In this document: positions 30,629 through 38,149 of the stretch, piece after piece
Layout: each line of letters starts with the position of its first letter
Numbering within the stretch: position 1 is the first letter of the stretch
Source: Anaerolineae bacterium
Lineage (GTDB): Bacteria > Chloroflexota > Anaerolineae > Anaerolineales > Villigracilaceae
Assembly (NCBI GenBank): GCA_021324435.1
Contig: JAJPIZ010000032.1
Span: 18,646-82,645, forward strand
Direction of reading: 5' to 3'
DNA length: 64,000 nucleotides
Notes under the pieces: generated by a model
What the model was told of the DNA's origin: nothing
The model's database searches: none
What the model saw: only the letters and a program-made list of their open reading frames with translations
Translations under genes and position numbers: made by a program

Positions 30629-31526
30629 ATCCCAACTCTCTTTGCAGTGCTTCCCACTCTTTCTCATCCATCTCAACCGAATGTTCCGCGGCGGGAAAGC
30701 GTTTGGTCTCCACGTCTTCGATGTACTCGCTGAAGGCGCGTTGCATCTCGGCGTGGAAGTTCGCATACTTCTTGACGAACTTCGGCGTGAAGCGGTCGAA
30801 GAGTCCGAGCAGATCGTGTGTGACAAGCACTTGACCGTCGCAACCGACGCCCGCGCCGATGCCGATGGTTGGAATGGAAAGTTTCTTCGAGATCAATTCC
30901 GCCAGTTTCGCAGGAACGGATTCAAGCACGATACTGAAGCAACCGGCTTCTTCGAGGAGCAAGGCATCTTCGACGAGATGTTTCGCGGCGGATGCAGTTT
31001 TGCCCTGCGGTTTGAACCCGCCAAGTTGATTGACGGATTGCGGCGTGAGGCCAAGATGCCCCATGACGGGAATGCCCGCCCCGACAATGGCGCGGATGGC
31101 GTCGACGCGTTCGCGTCCGCCTTCGAGCTTGACCGCGTCCATGCCGGCTTCCTGCAAAAATCGTCCGGCGTTGCGCACCGCTTCCTCGGTCGAGACTTGA
31201 TACGACATGAACGGCATGTCGCCGATGAGCAGTGCGAACTTCGCACCGCGTGAGACGGCTTTGCTGTGATGAAGCATGTCGTCCATTGTGACGGGCAATG
31301 TGTTTTGATAGCCAAGCACCACCATGCCGAGCGAATCGCCGACGAGAATCGAGTCGACTCCGGCCTGATCCTCCGCCAGCGCGGTGGGATAATCGTAGGC
31401 GGTCAGCATGGTGATGGGTTCGCCGCGTTCCTTCTTCTGGCGAAAGGTCGTCGTTGTGATTTTCTTACGCGGAGCCGCGGCTGTGCCGATAGTCGCAGTG
31501 GTTAAAACAGGAGCAGTGGTAGACAT
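30627..31526 (-). CDS. panB: 3-Methyl-2-oxobutanoate hydroxymethyltransferase
   Basis: A 299-residue enzyme (from ATG 31526, GGAGG upstream) with family sequence TAYDYPTALAEDQAGVDSILVGDSLGMV, KLEGG and PVMGHLGLTPQS. It converts alpha-ketoisovalerate and methylene-tetrahydrofolate to ketopantoate, the first step of pantothenate synthesis; panE next door does the second. An N-terminal extension of about 25 Thr/Ala-rich residues precedes the barrel. The 33 further residues in the ORF track are not supported. Confidence 0.96.
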   Translation of the reverse strand: MSTTAPVLTTATIGTAAAPRKKITTTTFRQKKERGEPITMLTAYDYPTALAEDQAGVDSILVGDSLGMVVLGYQNTLPVTMDDMLHHSKAVSRGAKFALLIGDMPFMSYQVSTEEAVRNAGRFLQEAGMDAVKLEGGRERVDAIRAIVGAGIPVMGHLGLTPQSVNQLGGFKPQGKTASAAKHLVEDALLLEEAGCFSIVLESVPAKLAELISKKLSIPTIGIGAGVGCDGQVLVTHDLLGLFDRFTPKFVKKYANFHAEMQRAFSEYIEDVETKRFPAAEHSVEMDEKEWEALQRELG

Positions 31527-31690
31527 GGTACCCTCCAAAGGTTTGGTAGAGTCCGCCGGCGTCGTCCCCTGAATCGCGCCTCGGTTGTACGGATAAGATG
31601 CGCCGTCGCGCTCATCGCGAAGCATGATGCGCGCGGCAGGGACTATTATTCCACAAATTTGTTTTTTCGCCTATAATGATTTTGTAGGAA

Positions 31691-31760
31691 ATTTTCACCA
31701 CGAAGGCACAGGGCAAGCAAAGGCTTTTCTTTGCGACCTTCGTGTCTTTGTGGTGAATTA
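31691..31760. repeat. Family C palindromic repeat
   Basis: AATTTTCACCACGAAGGCACA pairs with the arm TTCGTGTCTTTGTGGTGAATT, with inner AAGCAAAGG / CTTTGCG pairing. It lies directly before the ribosome site of the YtxH-like gene and probably forms part of its 5' leader. Confidence 0.85.
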
Positions 31761-31773
31761 CAAGGAGAATGTT

Positions 31774-31992
31774 ATGCGTCGCATGTTTGGCTTTTTGATC
31801 GGGATTTTGGTCGGCGGGCTGGTCGGCTCGACAGTGGCGCTTCTGCTCGCGCCGGAAGCAGGGGAGAAGTTACGCAACGAAATCCGCGCCCGCGGCGAGG
31901 GACTGATCAATGATATTCGCCGCGCAGGCGAAGCGCGCCGGATTGAGCTGTCTCAGCATTTGGAATCGTTGAAATCCCCGCACACGGACTAA
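31774..31992 (+). CDS. YtxH-like small membrane protein
   Basis: A 72-residue protein from ATG 31774 (AAGGAG upstream), with one glycine-rich helix (FLIGILVGGLVGSTVALLLAPEAGEKLRNEI) and a charged helical tail. This is the YtxH/gas-vesicle-like pattern found in many small envelope proteins of unknown role. The 50 N-terminal residues in the ORF track come from a family C repeat. Confidence 0.8.
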   Translation: MRRMFGFLIGILVGGLVGSTVALLLAPEAGEKLRNEIRARGEGLINDIRRAGEARRIELSQHLESLKSPHTD

Positions 31993-32064
31993 AAAAGGTT
32001 TTTTAACCACAAATAAACACGGATGGACTTTGATCTTAACGTCAGTCAGGGATAAGGTGTCTTA

Positions 32065-32174
32065 TGTCATTTTGAGGGAGCGCTTTGCAAGCGACCGAAG
32101 AATCCCGCCGCTTCGAGGCGGAGACCCTTCGCCTGCCCCTTCGCTTCGCTCAGGGCTTCGGCTCAGGGTGACAC
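32065..32174. repeat. Family A compound palindrome
   Basis: GTCATTTTGAG ... CTCAGGGTGACAC outer ends enclose several small hairpins (GCGCTTTGCAAGCG, CCGCTTCGAGGCGG). The right end overlaps the last codons and stop of the glycosyltransferase gene, so the repeat supplies that gene's final residues (KVSP) and its TGA. Confidence 0.8.
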
Positions 32175-33371
32175 TTTCTGTATTACTTTTTGATAAAACT
32201 CTTCGACGCGTTTCATCGTGCGAGCATACTCGGCGCGTTGCTGGATAATCTCAGCGTTCAAACCTGCGGCTTTTTGTCGCAGGTTTTTGTTTTCCAAGCC
32301 TTCGAGAATCGCGTCCGCCAGATTTTGCGGGTTGGCCGCGTCTACCAGTAGACCGTTTTCGCCGGGCGTGATCCACTCGCGGATGGACTCTAAATCTCCC
32401 GCGACGGGGAAGCATCCGCAAGCCAGGCCTTCGAGCAGGGAATTCGGCGTGCCGTCGTGAACGCTCGGTGAGACGACGATCTGCGCGCGGCGGAAGACTT
32501 CCGCCATTTGCGCGTGAGGGAGCGGCGGTAGTAACTCGACCGCGTGCGCGATGTTGAGGTGTCCAACCCATTTCAGGGCTTGGGACTCTCCGGCCATCGA
32601 AGCGCAGATGAATTTTGCGTTCGGAATTTTTTTCAAGACAAGTGGAATGGCTTGAAAGAAAACATCGTTGCGAACATAACTCCGAAAGCCGCGCGGGTTG
32701 ATGATGATTGGATCATCCACTGGCTTGGATGGCGGATAAAAAACGTCGGTCTTGATTCCTCCATTGCCCGGCGCAACCAGCGTTGGCCGCGACGCGTCAA
32801 AGCCCCATTGTTTGCCAAGCCGAATATCGCGCTGACAATCCGCGTGAAGCGCGTCGGCGACTTTCATTGTCCATGCGGTGTAATGTTTCATTAACAAAGT
32901 GGACGAGGCGTGCAGTGTGAAGTCGTTGCCCCAGACGGAAACGATCAGTGGCGGCGCTTCGACTTCGGGTCTCGATACCTTCGTACTCGACCCTCCGCTT
33001 TGCGCGGCAGGATACGCGTCCGCGGCCAACATGCCTTCGTACGGAATTCGCATCGCATGAATTAAATCAGGTTGGACGCGCTCGATGAATCCGCGCAATC
33101 GTTTTGCGGCGCGCGGAATGGTCAACGGGCCGATGAAATGTCGAATGGCGGTACGCAGGCCAAGGGTCCGGGATGAAGCGGCGCCCGGGCGTTGACTCGA
33201 TTTTTTTGCGCCGCTAAAAGCCACGGGCGTGAATTCGTATCCGGCAAGCGGGAAGTCCACAGAACAATCAAATGTGGACGCGAGATGGACTTCATCACCG
33301 CGTTCGGCGAAATATCGAATCCAATTTTGTGCAATCGGGGAACGGCCATCGGCTACAAACAACAATCGCAT
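32163..33371 (-). CDS. Glycosyltransferase family 4
   Basis: A 402-residue GT-B enzyme from ATG 33371 (MRLLFVADGRSPIAQNWIRYF). The C-terminal half has the donor-site pattern VSPSVHDGTPNSLLEGLACGCFPV, where the Glu contacts the nucleotide sugar. SVWGNDFTLHA in the middle is typical of GT4. Residues near 125-140 (SGGSSTKVSRPEVE) are encoded by a GGTCTCGATAC...GTACTCGACC palindrome lying in frame. The C-terminal end is supplied by a family A repeat. UDP-glucose dehydrogenase lies nearby, suggesting surface glycan work. Confidence 0.88.
   Translation of the reverse strand: MRLLFVADGRSPIAQNWIRYFAERGDEVHLASTFDCSVDFPLAGYEFTPVAFSGAKKSSQRPGAASSRTLGLRTAIRHFIGPLTIPRAAKRLRGFIERVQPDLIHAMRIPYEGMLAADAYPAAQSGGSSTKVSRPEVEAPPLIVSVWGNDFTLHASSTLLMKHYTAWTMKVADALHADCQRDIRLGKQWGFDASRPTLVAPGNGGIKTDVFYPPSKPVDDPIIINPRGFRSYVRNDVFFQAIPLVLKKIPNAKFICASMAGESQALKWVGHLNIAHAVELLPPLPHAQMAEVFRRAQIVVSPSVHDGTPNSLLEGLACGCFPVAGDLESIREWITPGENGLLVDAANPQNLADAILEGLENKNLRQKAAGLNAEIIQQRAEYARTMKRVEEFYQKVIQKVSP
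32968..32992. repeat. Family G palindrome in frame inside the glycosyltransferase gene
   Basis: GGTCTCGATAC-cttc-GTACTCGACC matches the dispersed GGTCGAGTA...TATCGAGACC type seen in many bacterial genomes. It is the only copy I noticed here, and it sits inside coding sequence without a frameshift. Confidence 0.55.
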
Positions 33372-33437
33372 GAGTTCAATATACCAGAAGTTGCCCCTCC
33401 AGATAAGCCGTAGTATCATTGACCAGCCTGGAGCAAA

Positions 33438-33845
33438 ATGGGAAATGCCCGCGTGCTTATTGTTGAAGATAATATTGATAATTATGAACTGGTGCGCTTT
33501 TTGCTAGAACGTGCCGGACATACGACGATGTGGGCGCGCAGTGGAAAAGAAGGCATTGACATGGCGAAGACGGATCACCCGGATTTGATTCTGATGGACC
33601 TCTCTTTGCCGGAGATGGACGGTTGGACCGCCACCGAGCGCCTCAAATCGGACCCGCTGACGAAACAAATCCCGGTGGTGGCTCTCACGGCTCACACTTT
33701 GCCCGGCGACCGCAAACGCGCGCTGGAAGCCGGATGCGACGGCTATCTTTCCAAACCCATGAATATTGCTTTGTTCAATGAAACAATCGAGGAAACGCTG
33801 GAAAAATTCTCGAAGAATCGAAAAACAGGTGGACCAAGGCTATAG
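33438..33845 (+). CDS. Single-domain response regulator (CheY/DivK-like)
   Basis: A 135-residue receiver domain only: acidic pair VEDN, phospho-acceptor in LILMDLSLPEMDG, Thr/Ala switch in VALTAHT, Lys in LSKPM. The C-terminus is a short basic tail. Without an output domain it must act by protein contact or as a phosphorelay member. It starts 66 bases from the divergent glycosyltransferase and 39 bases before ugd. Confidence 0.93.
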   Translation: MGNARVLIVEDNIDNYELVRFLLERAGHTTMWARSGKEGIDMAKTDHPDLILMDLSLPEMDGWTATERLKSDPLTKQIPVVALTAHTLPGDRKRALEAGCDGYLSKPMNIALFNETIEETLEKFSKNRKTGGPRL

Positions 33846-33884
33846 AAGCTTTGCACACTTAGATCATTTTCAAAGAGGAAAACC

Positions 33885-35177
33885 ATGAAACAAATTTGTG
33901 TGGTGGGCGTGGGGTACGTTGGCCTTGTCACGGGGGCATGTTTTGCCGACCTCGGCAACAAGGTCAGCGCGCTGGATGTCAATGAAAAGCGAATCGAGAA
34001 TCTAAAGAAGGGTATCATGCCCATTTATGAACCGGGTCTCGATGAATTGGTGAAACGCAATGTGAAAGCGGGAAGGCTTTCATTCACCACGTCGTACGCC
34101 GAGGCGTTGAAGGACGCGGAATATGCGTTCATCGCAGTTGGGACTCCTTCGGCGAACAACGGCGAAGCGGACTTACAATATGTGGAGGCCGCGGCCAAAT
34201 CCATCGCGACGAATATGAGCGCGCCGCTCATCATCATCAACAAGTCCACGGTTCCCATCGGGACCGGAGACTGGGTCGCCGATATCGTGACCAAAGCCCA
34301 GCCCAAGCCGATTCCGTTTTCGGTCGTCTCGTGCCCGGAGTTTTTGCGCGAAGGCGCGGCCATCGGCGACTTTATGAATCCGCATCGTACCGTGATCGGG
34401 TCTCTGCATCGCGACGCGGCGGAGAAGGTCGCGCATCTGCATCTGCCTCTGCGCGCGCCGATTGTCATCACCGATCTGCGTACCGCGGAAATGATCAAAT
34501 ATGCCTCGAACGCCTTTCTCGCGACCAAAATTTCCTTCATGAACGAACTGGCGGATCTGTGCGAGCGCGTCGGCGCGGACGTGAAGGAAGTCGCTGCGGG
34601 CATGGGCTACGACAAGCGCATCGGCCCGTCCTTCCTCGATGCGGGTCTGGGTTGGGGCGGCTCGTGCTTTCCGAAGGATGTCAAAGCGCTGGCGTTCATG
34701 GCTGAAGAGAAAGGCCTCGAGCCGCGTATTTTGAATTCAGTGATGAACGTCAACTATGATCGCCGCCCCGAAGCGGTCAAGCGACTTGGTGAAATGGTCG
34801 GCGGACTCAAAGGCAAAACCATCGGTGTGCTTGGCCTGGCCTTCAAGCCCAACACAGACGACATGCGCGAGGCTCCCTCGATAGACATCGTGGACGAATT
34901 GAAGAAAGCCGGCGCAAAGGTCCGCGCCTACGACCCGGTGGCGATGGAGGTGGCGCGCGGCATCATCAACGGCATTGAATATTATGACGACGCCTACAAG
35001 ATGGCCGAAGGCTGCGACGCGTTGATGGTCGTCACCGAATGGAATGAGTTCAAGCAACTCGATCTTGATCAAATCAAATCGCTTCTGAACAAACCGATCA
35101 TCTTCGATGGGCGCAACATCTACGACCCGGCGGTGATGAAGGAATTGGGATTCACCTATCGCGGGATTGGAAGATAA
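33885..35177 (+). CDS. ugd: UDP-glucose 6-dehydrogenase
   Basis: A 430-residue NAD-dependent enzyme with [37 protein letters not shown] and the catalytic Cys in [14 protein letters not shown], followed by the UDP-binding C-terminal domain ([16 protein letters not shown]). It oxidises UDP-glucose to UDP-glucuronate for surface polysaccharide. AGAGGA lies before the ATG. It fits with the nearby glycosyltransferase and methyltransferases. Confidence 0.96.
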   Translation: MKQICVVGVGYVGLVTGACFADLGNKVSALDVNEKRIENLKKGIMPIYEPGLDELVKRNVKAGRLSFTTSYAEALKDAEYAFIAVGTPSANNGEADLQYVEAAAKSIATNMSAPLIIINKSTVPIGTGDWVADIVTKAQPKPIPFSVVSCPEFLREGAAIGDFMNPHRTVIGSLHRDAAEKVAHLHLPLRAPIVITDLRTAEMIKYASNAFLATKISFMNELADLCERVGADVKEVAAGMGYDKRIGPSFLDAGLGWGGSCFPKDVKALAFMAEEKGLEPRILNSVMNVNYDRRPEAVKRLGEMVGGLKGKTIGVLGLAFKPNTDDMREAPSIDIVDELKKAGAKVRAYDPVAMEVARGIINGIEYYDDAYKMAEGCDALMVVTEWNEFKQLDLDQIKSLLNKPIIFDGRNIYDPAVMKELGFTYRGIGR

Positions 35178-35241
35178 CCAGTCGCCAGTTTTCAGTGATC
35201 AGTGTTCAGGGGCGATATGCTGAACACCGGTCACTGGTTTA
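35175..35241. repeat. Family E inverted repeat before the four-helix-bundle gene
   Basis: AACCAGT...AGTGATCAGTGTTCAG and CTGAACACCGGTCACTGGTTT are inverted arms. Similar CACTGATCACTGAGCACTGATT sequence follows the next gene (35692-35720), so this small gene is bracketed by related repeats. Confidence 0.75.
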
Positions 35242-35254
35242 AATGGGAGCGTAG

Positions 35255-35698
35255 ATGAGTGCATTAGTCCATGCCAAAAGTTTTCGTGATTTGATCGTTT
35301 ATCAAAAATCAAGAATGCCAGCACAGGAGATTTTTGCACTTACGCGTGCATTTTCGAAGGAAGAAATGTTTTCGTTGACCGATCAGGTGCGCCGTTCCTC
35401 TCGCTCGATTGGCGCGCAGATTGCGGAAGCATGGGCGAAGCGTCGATATGAGAAGCACTTTGTCAGTAAACTGACCGATGCAGACGGCGAACAGCAAGAA
35501 ACACAACATTGGATCGAAGTTGCATTTGATTGCGAATATGCCTCACGCCCTCAAGCCGATTTGTTACTGGCGCAGTGTGCAGAAATTGGTCGTTTGCTTG
35601 GCGGTGTGATGGCAAAGGCCGAAATGTTTTGTAACCCTAACGCTCTTACAGTCCGCGAAGAGCAAGCGCCTTATTTTTTGGATGACATCAACGACTGA
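35255..35698 (+). CDS. Four-helix-bundle protein (23S rRNA intervening-sequence protein family)
   Basis: A 147-residue helical protein with family hallmarks: FRDLIVYQKSR, LTDQVRRSSRSIGAQIAEAWAKRRYEKHFVSKL, and ETQHWIEVAFDCEY. The family is named after proteins encoded in 23S rRNA intervening sequences, but free-standing copies are common and of unknown function. Here it is flanked on both sides by family E repeats, which suggests that gene and repeats may move or have been inserted together. Confidence 0.88.
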   Translation: MSALVHAKSFRDLIVYQKSRMPAQEIFALTRAFSKEEMFSLTDQVRRSSRSIGAQIAEAWAKRRYEKHFVSKLTDADGEQQETQHWIEVAFDCEYASRPQADLLLAQCAEIGRLLGGVMAKAEMFCNPNALTVREEQAPYFLDDIND

Positions 35699-35720
35699 TC
35701 ACTGAGCACTGATTGCTGAT
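35692..35720. repeat. Family E repeat after the four-helix-bundle gene
   Basis: ACGACTGATCACTGAGCACTGATTGCTGAT repeats the CACTGA unit of 35175-35241 and runs into the start codon of the methyltransferase gene. Confidence 0.65.
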
Positions 35721-36609
35721 GACGAACCCTCCCGTTTGCAATTACGAAGACTCCGATTATCAATCCTCCTTTTGGGATAAAGGTGGGCGCGAATACGAAG
35801 ACCGCGTTGAGGCTATCGCGCTGAAACGCCTTCTCCCAAAAAGCGGACGCCTCCTGCTGGAACTGGGAGCGGGCGCGGGACGCAACACACCGCGCTACGT
35901 CGGCTTCGAACGCATTGTCTTGCTGGATTATTCGCGCACTCAATTGGAACAAGCGCAAGCTCGGCTCGGCGGATCGGACAAATACATCTACGTCGCGGCG
36001 GATGTGTATCGCCTGCCTTTCGTGGATGGTCTGTTCGACGCGGCGACCATGATCCGCGTTTTGCATCACATGGCGGATGCGCCGAAAGCATTGGGACAGG
36101 TGAGGAATGTTTTAGGTCCGGGCGGAGCGTTCATCCTCGAATTCGCCAACAAACAGAATCTCAAATCCATTCTGCGTTACTGGCTTGGACGACAGAAATG
36201 GAGTCCATTCACGCTGGAGCCGGTGGAGTTTGTGAAACTCAACTTTGATTTCCATCCGAGGGCCGTGTTTCGCTGGTTGAAGGATTTGGGCTTTACAGTG
36301 GAAAAGAAACTGACTGTGTCGCACTTTCGCGCAGAATTCTTCAAACGGATCATTCCAGTTTCAGCGCTGGTCTTCTTCGATTCGCTTTTCCAATGGACAG
36401 GTGCATTGTTTCAATTGACGCCAAGTGTGTTTGTACGAGCAGTAGCCAGCGGTCAGCCGTTAGTGGTCAGTGAGCCAGAGGCATTCTTCAAATGCCCTGA
36501 ATGTGGACAATCTCCCTTAGCGGAAAAGAAAGACCATTTCGAATGTCCCAACTGCAAACATAAGTGGGGATTCAAAGATGGGATTTATGATTTCAGACAG
36601 CCGATGTAA
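35719..36609 (+). CDS. Class I SAM-dependent methyltransferase with C-terminal zinc ribbon
   Basis: A 296-residue protein. The N-terminal methyltransferase domain has the SAM motif LLELGAGAGRNTPRY, then AADVYRLPFVDGLFDAATMIRVLHHM and LGPGGAFILEFANK. The C-terminal 45 residues form a zinc ribbon (FKCPECGQSPL...FECPNCKHKW). The start is ATG 35719 (or TTG 35713), within a family E repeat and without a clear ribosome site. A stretch AVASGQPLVVSEPE before the ribbon is also encoded by family E-like sequence (36441-36475). The substrate is unknown. Confidence 0.82.
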   Translation: MTNPPVCNYEDSDYQSSFWDKGGREYEDRVEAIALKRLLPKSGRLLLELGAGAGRNTPRYVGFERIVLLDYSRTQLEQAQARLGGSDKYIYVAADVYRLPFVDGLFDAATMIRVLHHMADAPKALGQVRNVLGPGGAFILEFANKQNLKSILRYWLGRQKWSPFTLEPVEFVKLNFDFHPRAVFRWLKDLGFTVEKKLTVSHFRAEFFKRIIPVSALVFFDSLFQWTGALFQLTPSVFVRAVASGQPLVVSEPEAFFKCPECGQSPLAEKKDHFECPNCKHKWGFKDGIYDFRQPM

Positions 36610-36614
36610 AAGTA

Positions 36615-36648
36615 AAGACCCGTTCAATGCGAACGGGTCTTCTTTATT
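36615..36648. terminator. Bidirectional terminator between methyltransferase and trkA-like genes
   Basis: AAGACCCGTTC / GAACGGGTCTT, an 11-bp perfect stem with a five-base loop and TCTTTATT, sits between the two converging genes and overlaps neither. Confidence 0.85.
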
Positions 36649-36650
36649 AG

Positions 36651-37325
36651 TTACGCTTCGTTCGGCCTGCCGAGCAATTTTGCCAATTGCTTGCGTGCGG
36701 ATTCATCCACTAGAGCCAAAATCTCATCGCCCTCTTCGAGCGCGGTCGTGCCGCGCGGCAGGACGATCTCTCCGTGGCGGATGATGCCGGAGATGATGCA
36801 ATTCGGCGGGAGCGATAAATCCTTGATCAACATTCCAACCGCGCGTGCGCCCGGAAAGATCTTCTCCTCAACCAGTGAAAATTTTCCGCGGCGCAATTTG
36901 AACATGGTCATCATGTCGCCCAGCGACATTTCTTCCTGAATCAACTTTGACATCACGTCTGCCTGATTCACTGCCACGTCAATGCCGAAATCGGGATTGA
37001 ACAGCCAGGCGTTGCGCGGATTATTCACGCGCCCGATGACGCGCTGGACGCCGTAATGATGGCGCGCCAAGGACGCCGCGACTAAATTATCCGCGTCTTC
37101 TCTGCCGACTGCGGCCAGCACTTGCGCCCGTTGAATTTCATTGACCTCGAGCACTTGCGGATCGGTGCCATCGCCTTCATAGATGATTTCGGTGGGCAGT
37201 TCGTGATGCAAATTTTCCAACACGCCGGGCCGCTCTTCGATGATGCGGACTTCGTGTCCCTGCTCCAATAACATGGAAGCGAGGTGTGAGCCGGTGCGTC
37301 CGCCGCCTACAATTAAGACATACAT
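36651..37325 (-). CDS. TrkA/KtrA-like K+ transport regulator (copy 2)
   Basis: A 224-residue protein with an RCK/TrkA-N Rossmann domain (LIVGGGRTGSHLASMLLEQGH, acidic IIEERP) and a TrkA-C domain in the last 80 residues (VLPRGTTALEEGDEILALV). It starts 6 bases after the first TrkA-like gene. Such proteins gate potassium uptake in response to nucleotides (NAD(H), ATP/ADP or c-di-AMP). Two adjacent copies might form a hetero-ring on the KimA-like transporter upstream or on a channel elsewhere. Confidence 0.9.
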   Translation of the reverse strand: MYVLIVGGGRTGSHLASMLLEQGHEVRIIEERPGVLENLHHELPTEIIYEGDGTDPQVLEVNEIQRAQVLAAVGREDADNLVAASLARHHYGVQRVIGRVNNPRNAWLFNPDFGIDVAVNQADVMSKLIQEEMSLGDMMTMFKLRRGKFSLVEEKIFPGARAVGMLIKDLSLPPNCIISGIIRHGEIVLPRGTTALEEGDEILALVDESARKQLAKLLGRPNEA

Positions 37326-37331
37326 GGTTGC

Positions 37332-38000
37332 CTACTCCTTCTTGTGACCGTTTCCATTTTCATGGACCAGCCCGCGCAGAATCTTTGCGCCTTCCGTCGT
37401 GGCGCTGACTTGTAAAATATCATCTGCCTCGAGAATCGTGTCCATGCGAGGCAGGATACCGCGCCCGCCGCGCGCCAATGTGACGGGGACAACATGTTCA
37501 ACAGGCAGAAGATCGGTCACTTTCCGTCCTTTCCATTCGGGCAGGACGGTCATTTCGAACAATTGCACCTCGCCGTTCCCGGCGGAGCCAATGCTTTGCA
37601 AACCCGGATGAATCAACACCTGCTCGATGCGATGAGCGCCCCACGAAGAGGAAGACACGGTTTGGATACCCAACTTGTCATAGATCGGAGCGCGGCGCGG
37701 GTTGTAGACGCGAGCCACGACGCGGCCCACATGATAGATGTCCCGCGCGATGCGGGCGACGATGGCGTTCACATTGTCAGACGAAGTGACAGCCGCGAGG
37801 GCCTGAGCCGTTTCAATTCCCGCGCGCTGAAGCGCATCTTGATTCAATCCCTCGCCTTGAATCGTCCGGCCTGAAAAGTGCAGACCTAGTTTGTCGAAGG
37901 CGCGAGGCTTTGGGTCAATCACTGTGACCAAATGTTTTTGATGAAGCGAAAGCGCGAGTTCCACACCCACTCTTCCACAGCCAACAATAATGACGTTCAT
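37332..38000 (-). CDS. TrkA/KtrA-like K+ transport regulator (copy 1)
   Basis: A 222-residue RCK protein: VGCGRVGVELALSLHQKH, VIDPKP, then a TrkA-C part (LARGGRGILPRMDTILEADDILQV). It is a paralogue of the next gene, of the same length and domain order but clearly diverged. It lies downstream of the KimA-like transporter gene, separated by a large family C repeat (38016-38144). Confidence 0.9.
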   Translation of the reverse strand: MNVIIVGCGRVGVELALSLHQKHLVTVIDPKPRAFDKLGLHFSGRTIQGEGLNQDALQRAGIETAQALAAVTSSDNVNAIVARIARDIYHVGRVVARVYNPRRAPIYDKLGIQTVSSSSWGAHRIEQVLIHPGLQSIGSAGNGEVQLFEMTVLPEWKGRKVTDLLPVEHVVPVTLARGGRGILPRMDTILEADDILQVSATTEGAKILRGLVHENGNGHKKE

Positions 38001-38015
38001 GGATTCTCCTTATTG

Positions 38016-38144
38016 TTCACCACAAAGGCACAGAGAACACAAAGTTTTATTTCTTTGCCGTCTCGCGCCGGCGTGCGCCGTTGCGGCGGCACGAACAGTG
38101 TGAGCACAAAAGGACTCTGTGCCCTTTGTGTCTCTGTGGTGAGA
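38016..38144. repeat. Family C palindromic repeat between transporter and trkA-like genes
   Basis: TTCACCACAAAGGCACAGAG...ACAAAG and CCTTTGTGTCTCTGTGGTGAGA are inverted arms around a G/C-rich core (GCCGTCTCGCGCCGGCG...). It fills the whole gap and is transcribed if the potassium genes form one operon. Confidence 0.85.
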
Positions 38145-38149
38145 GTTAT

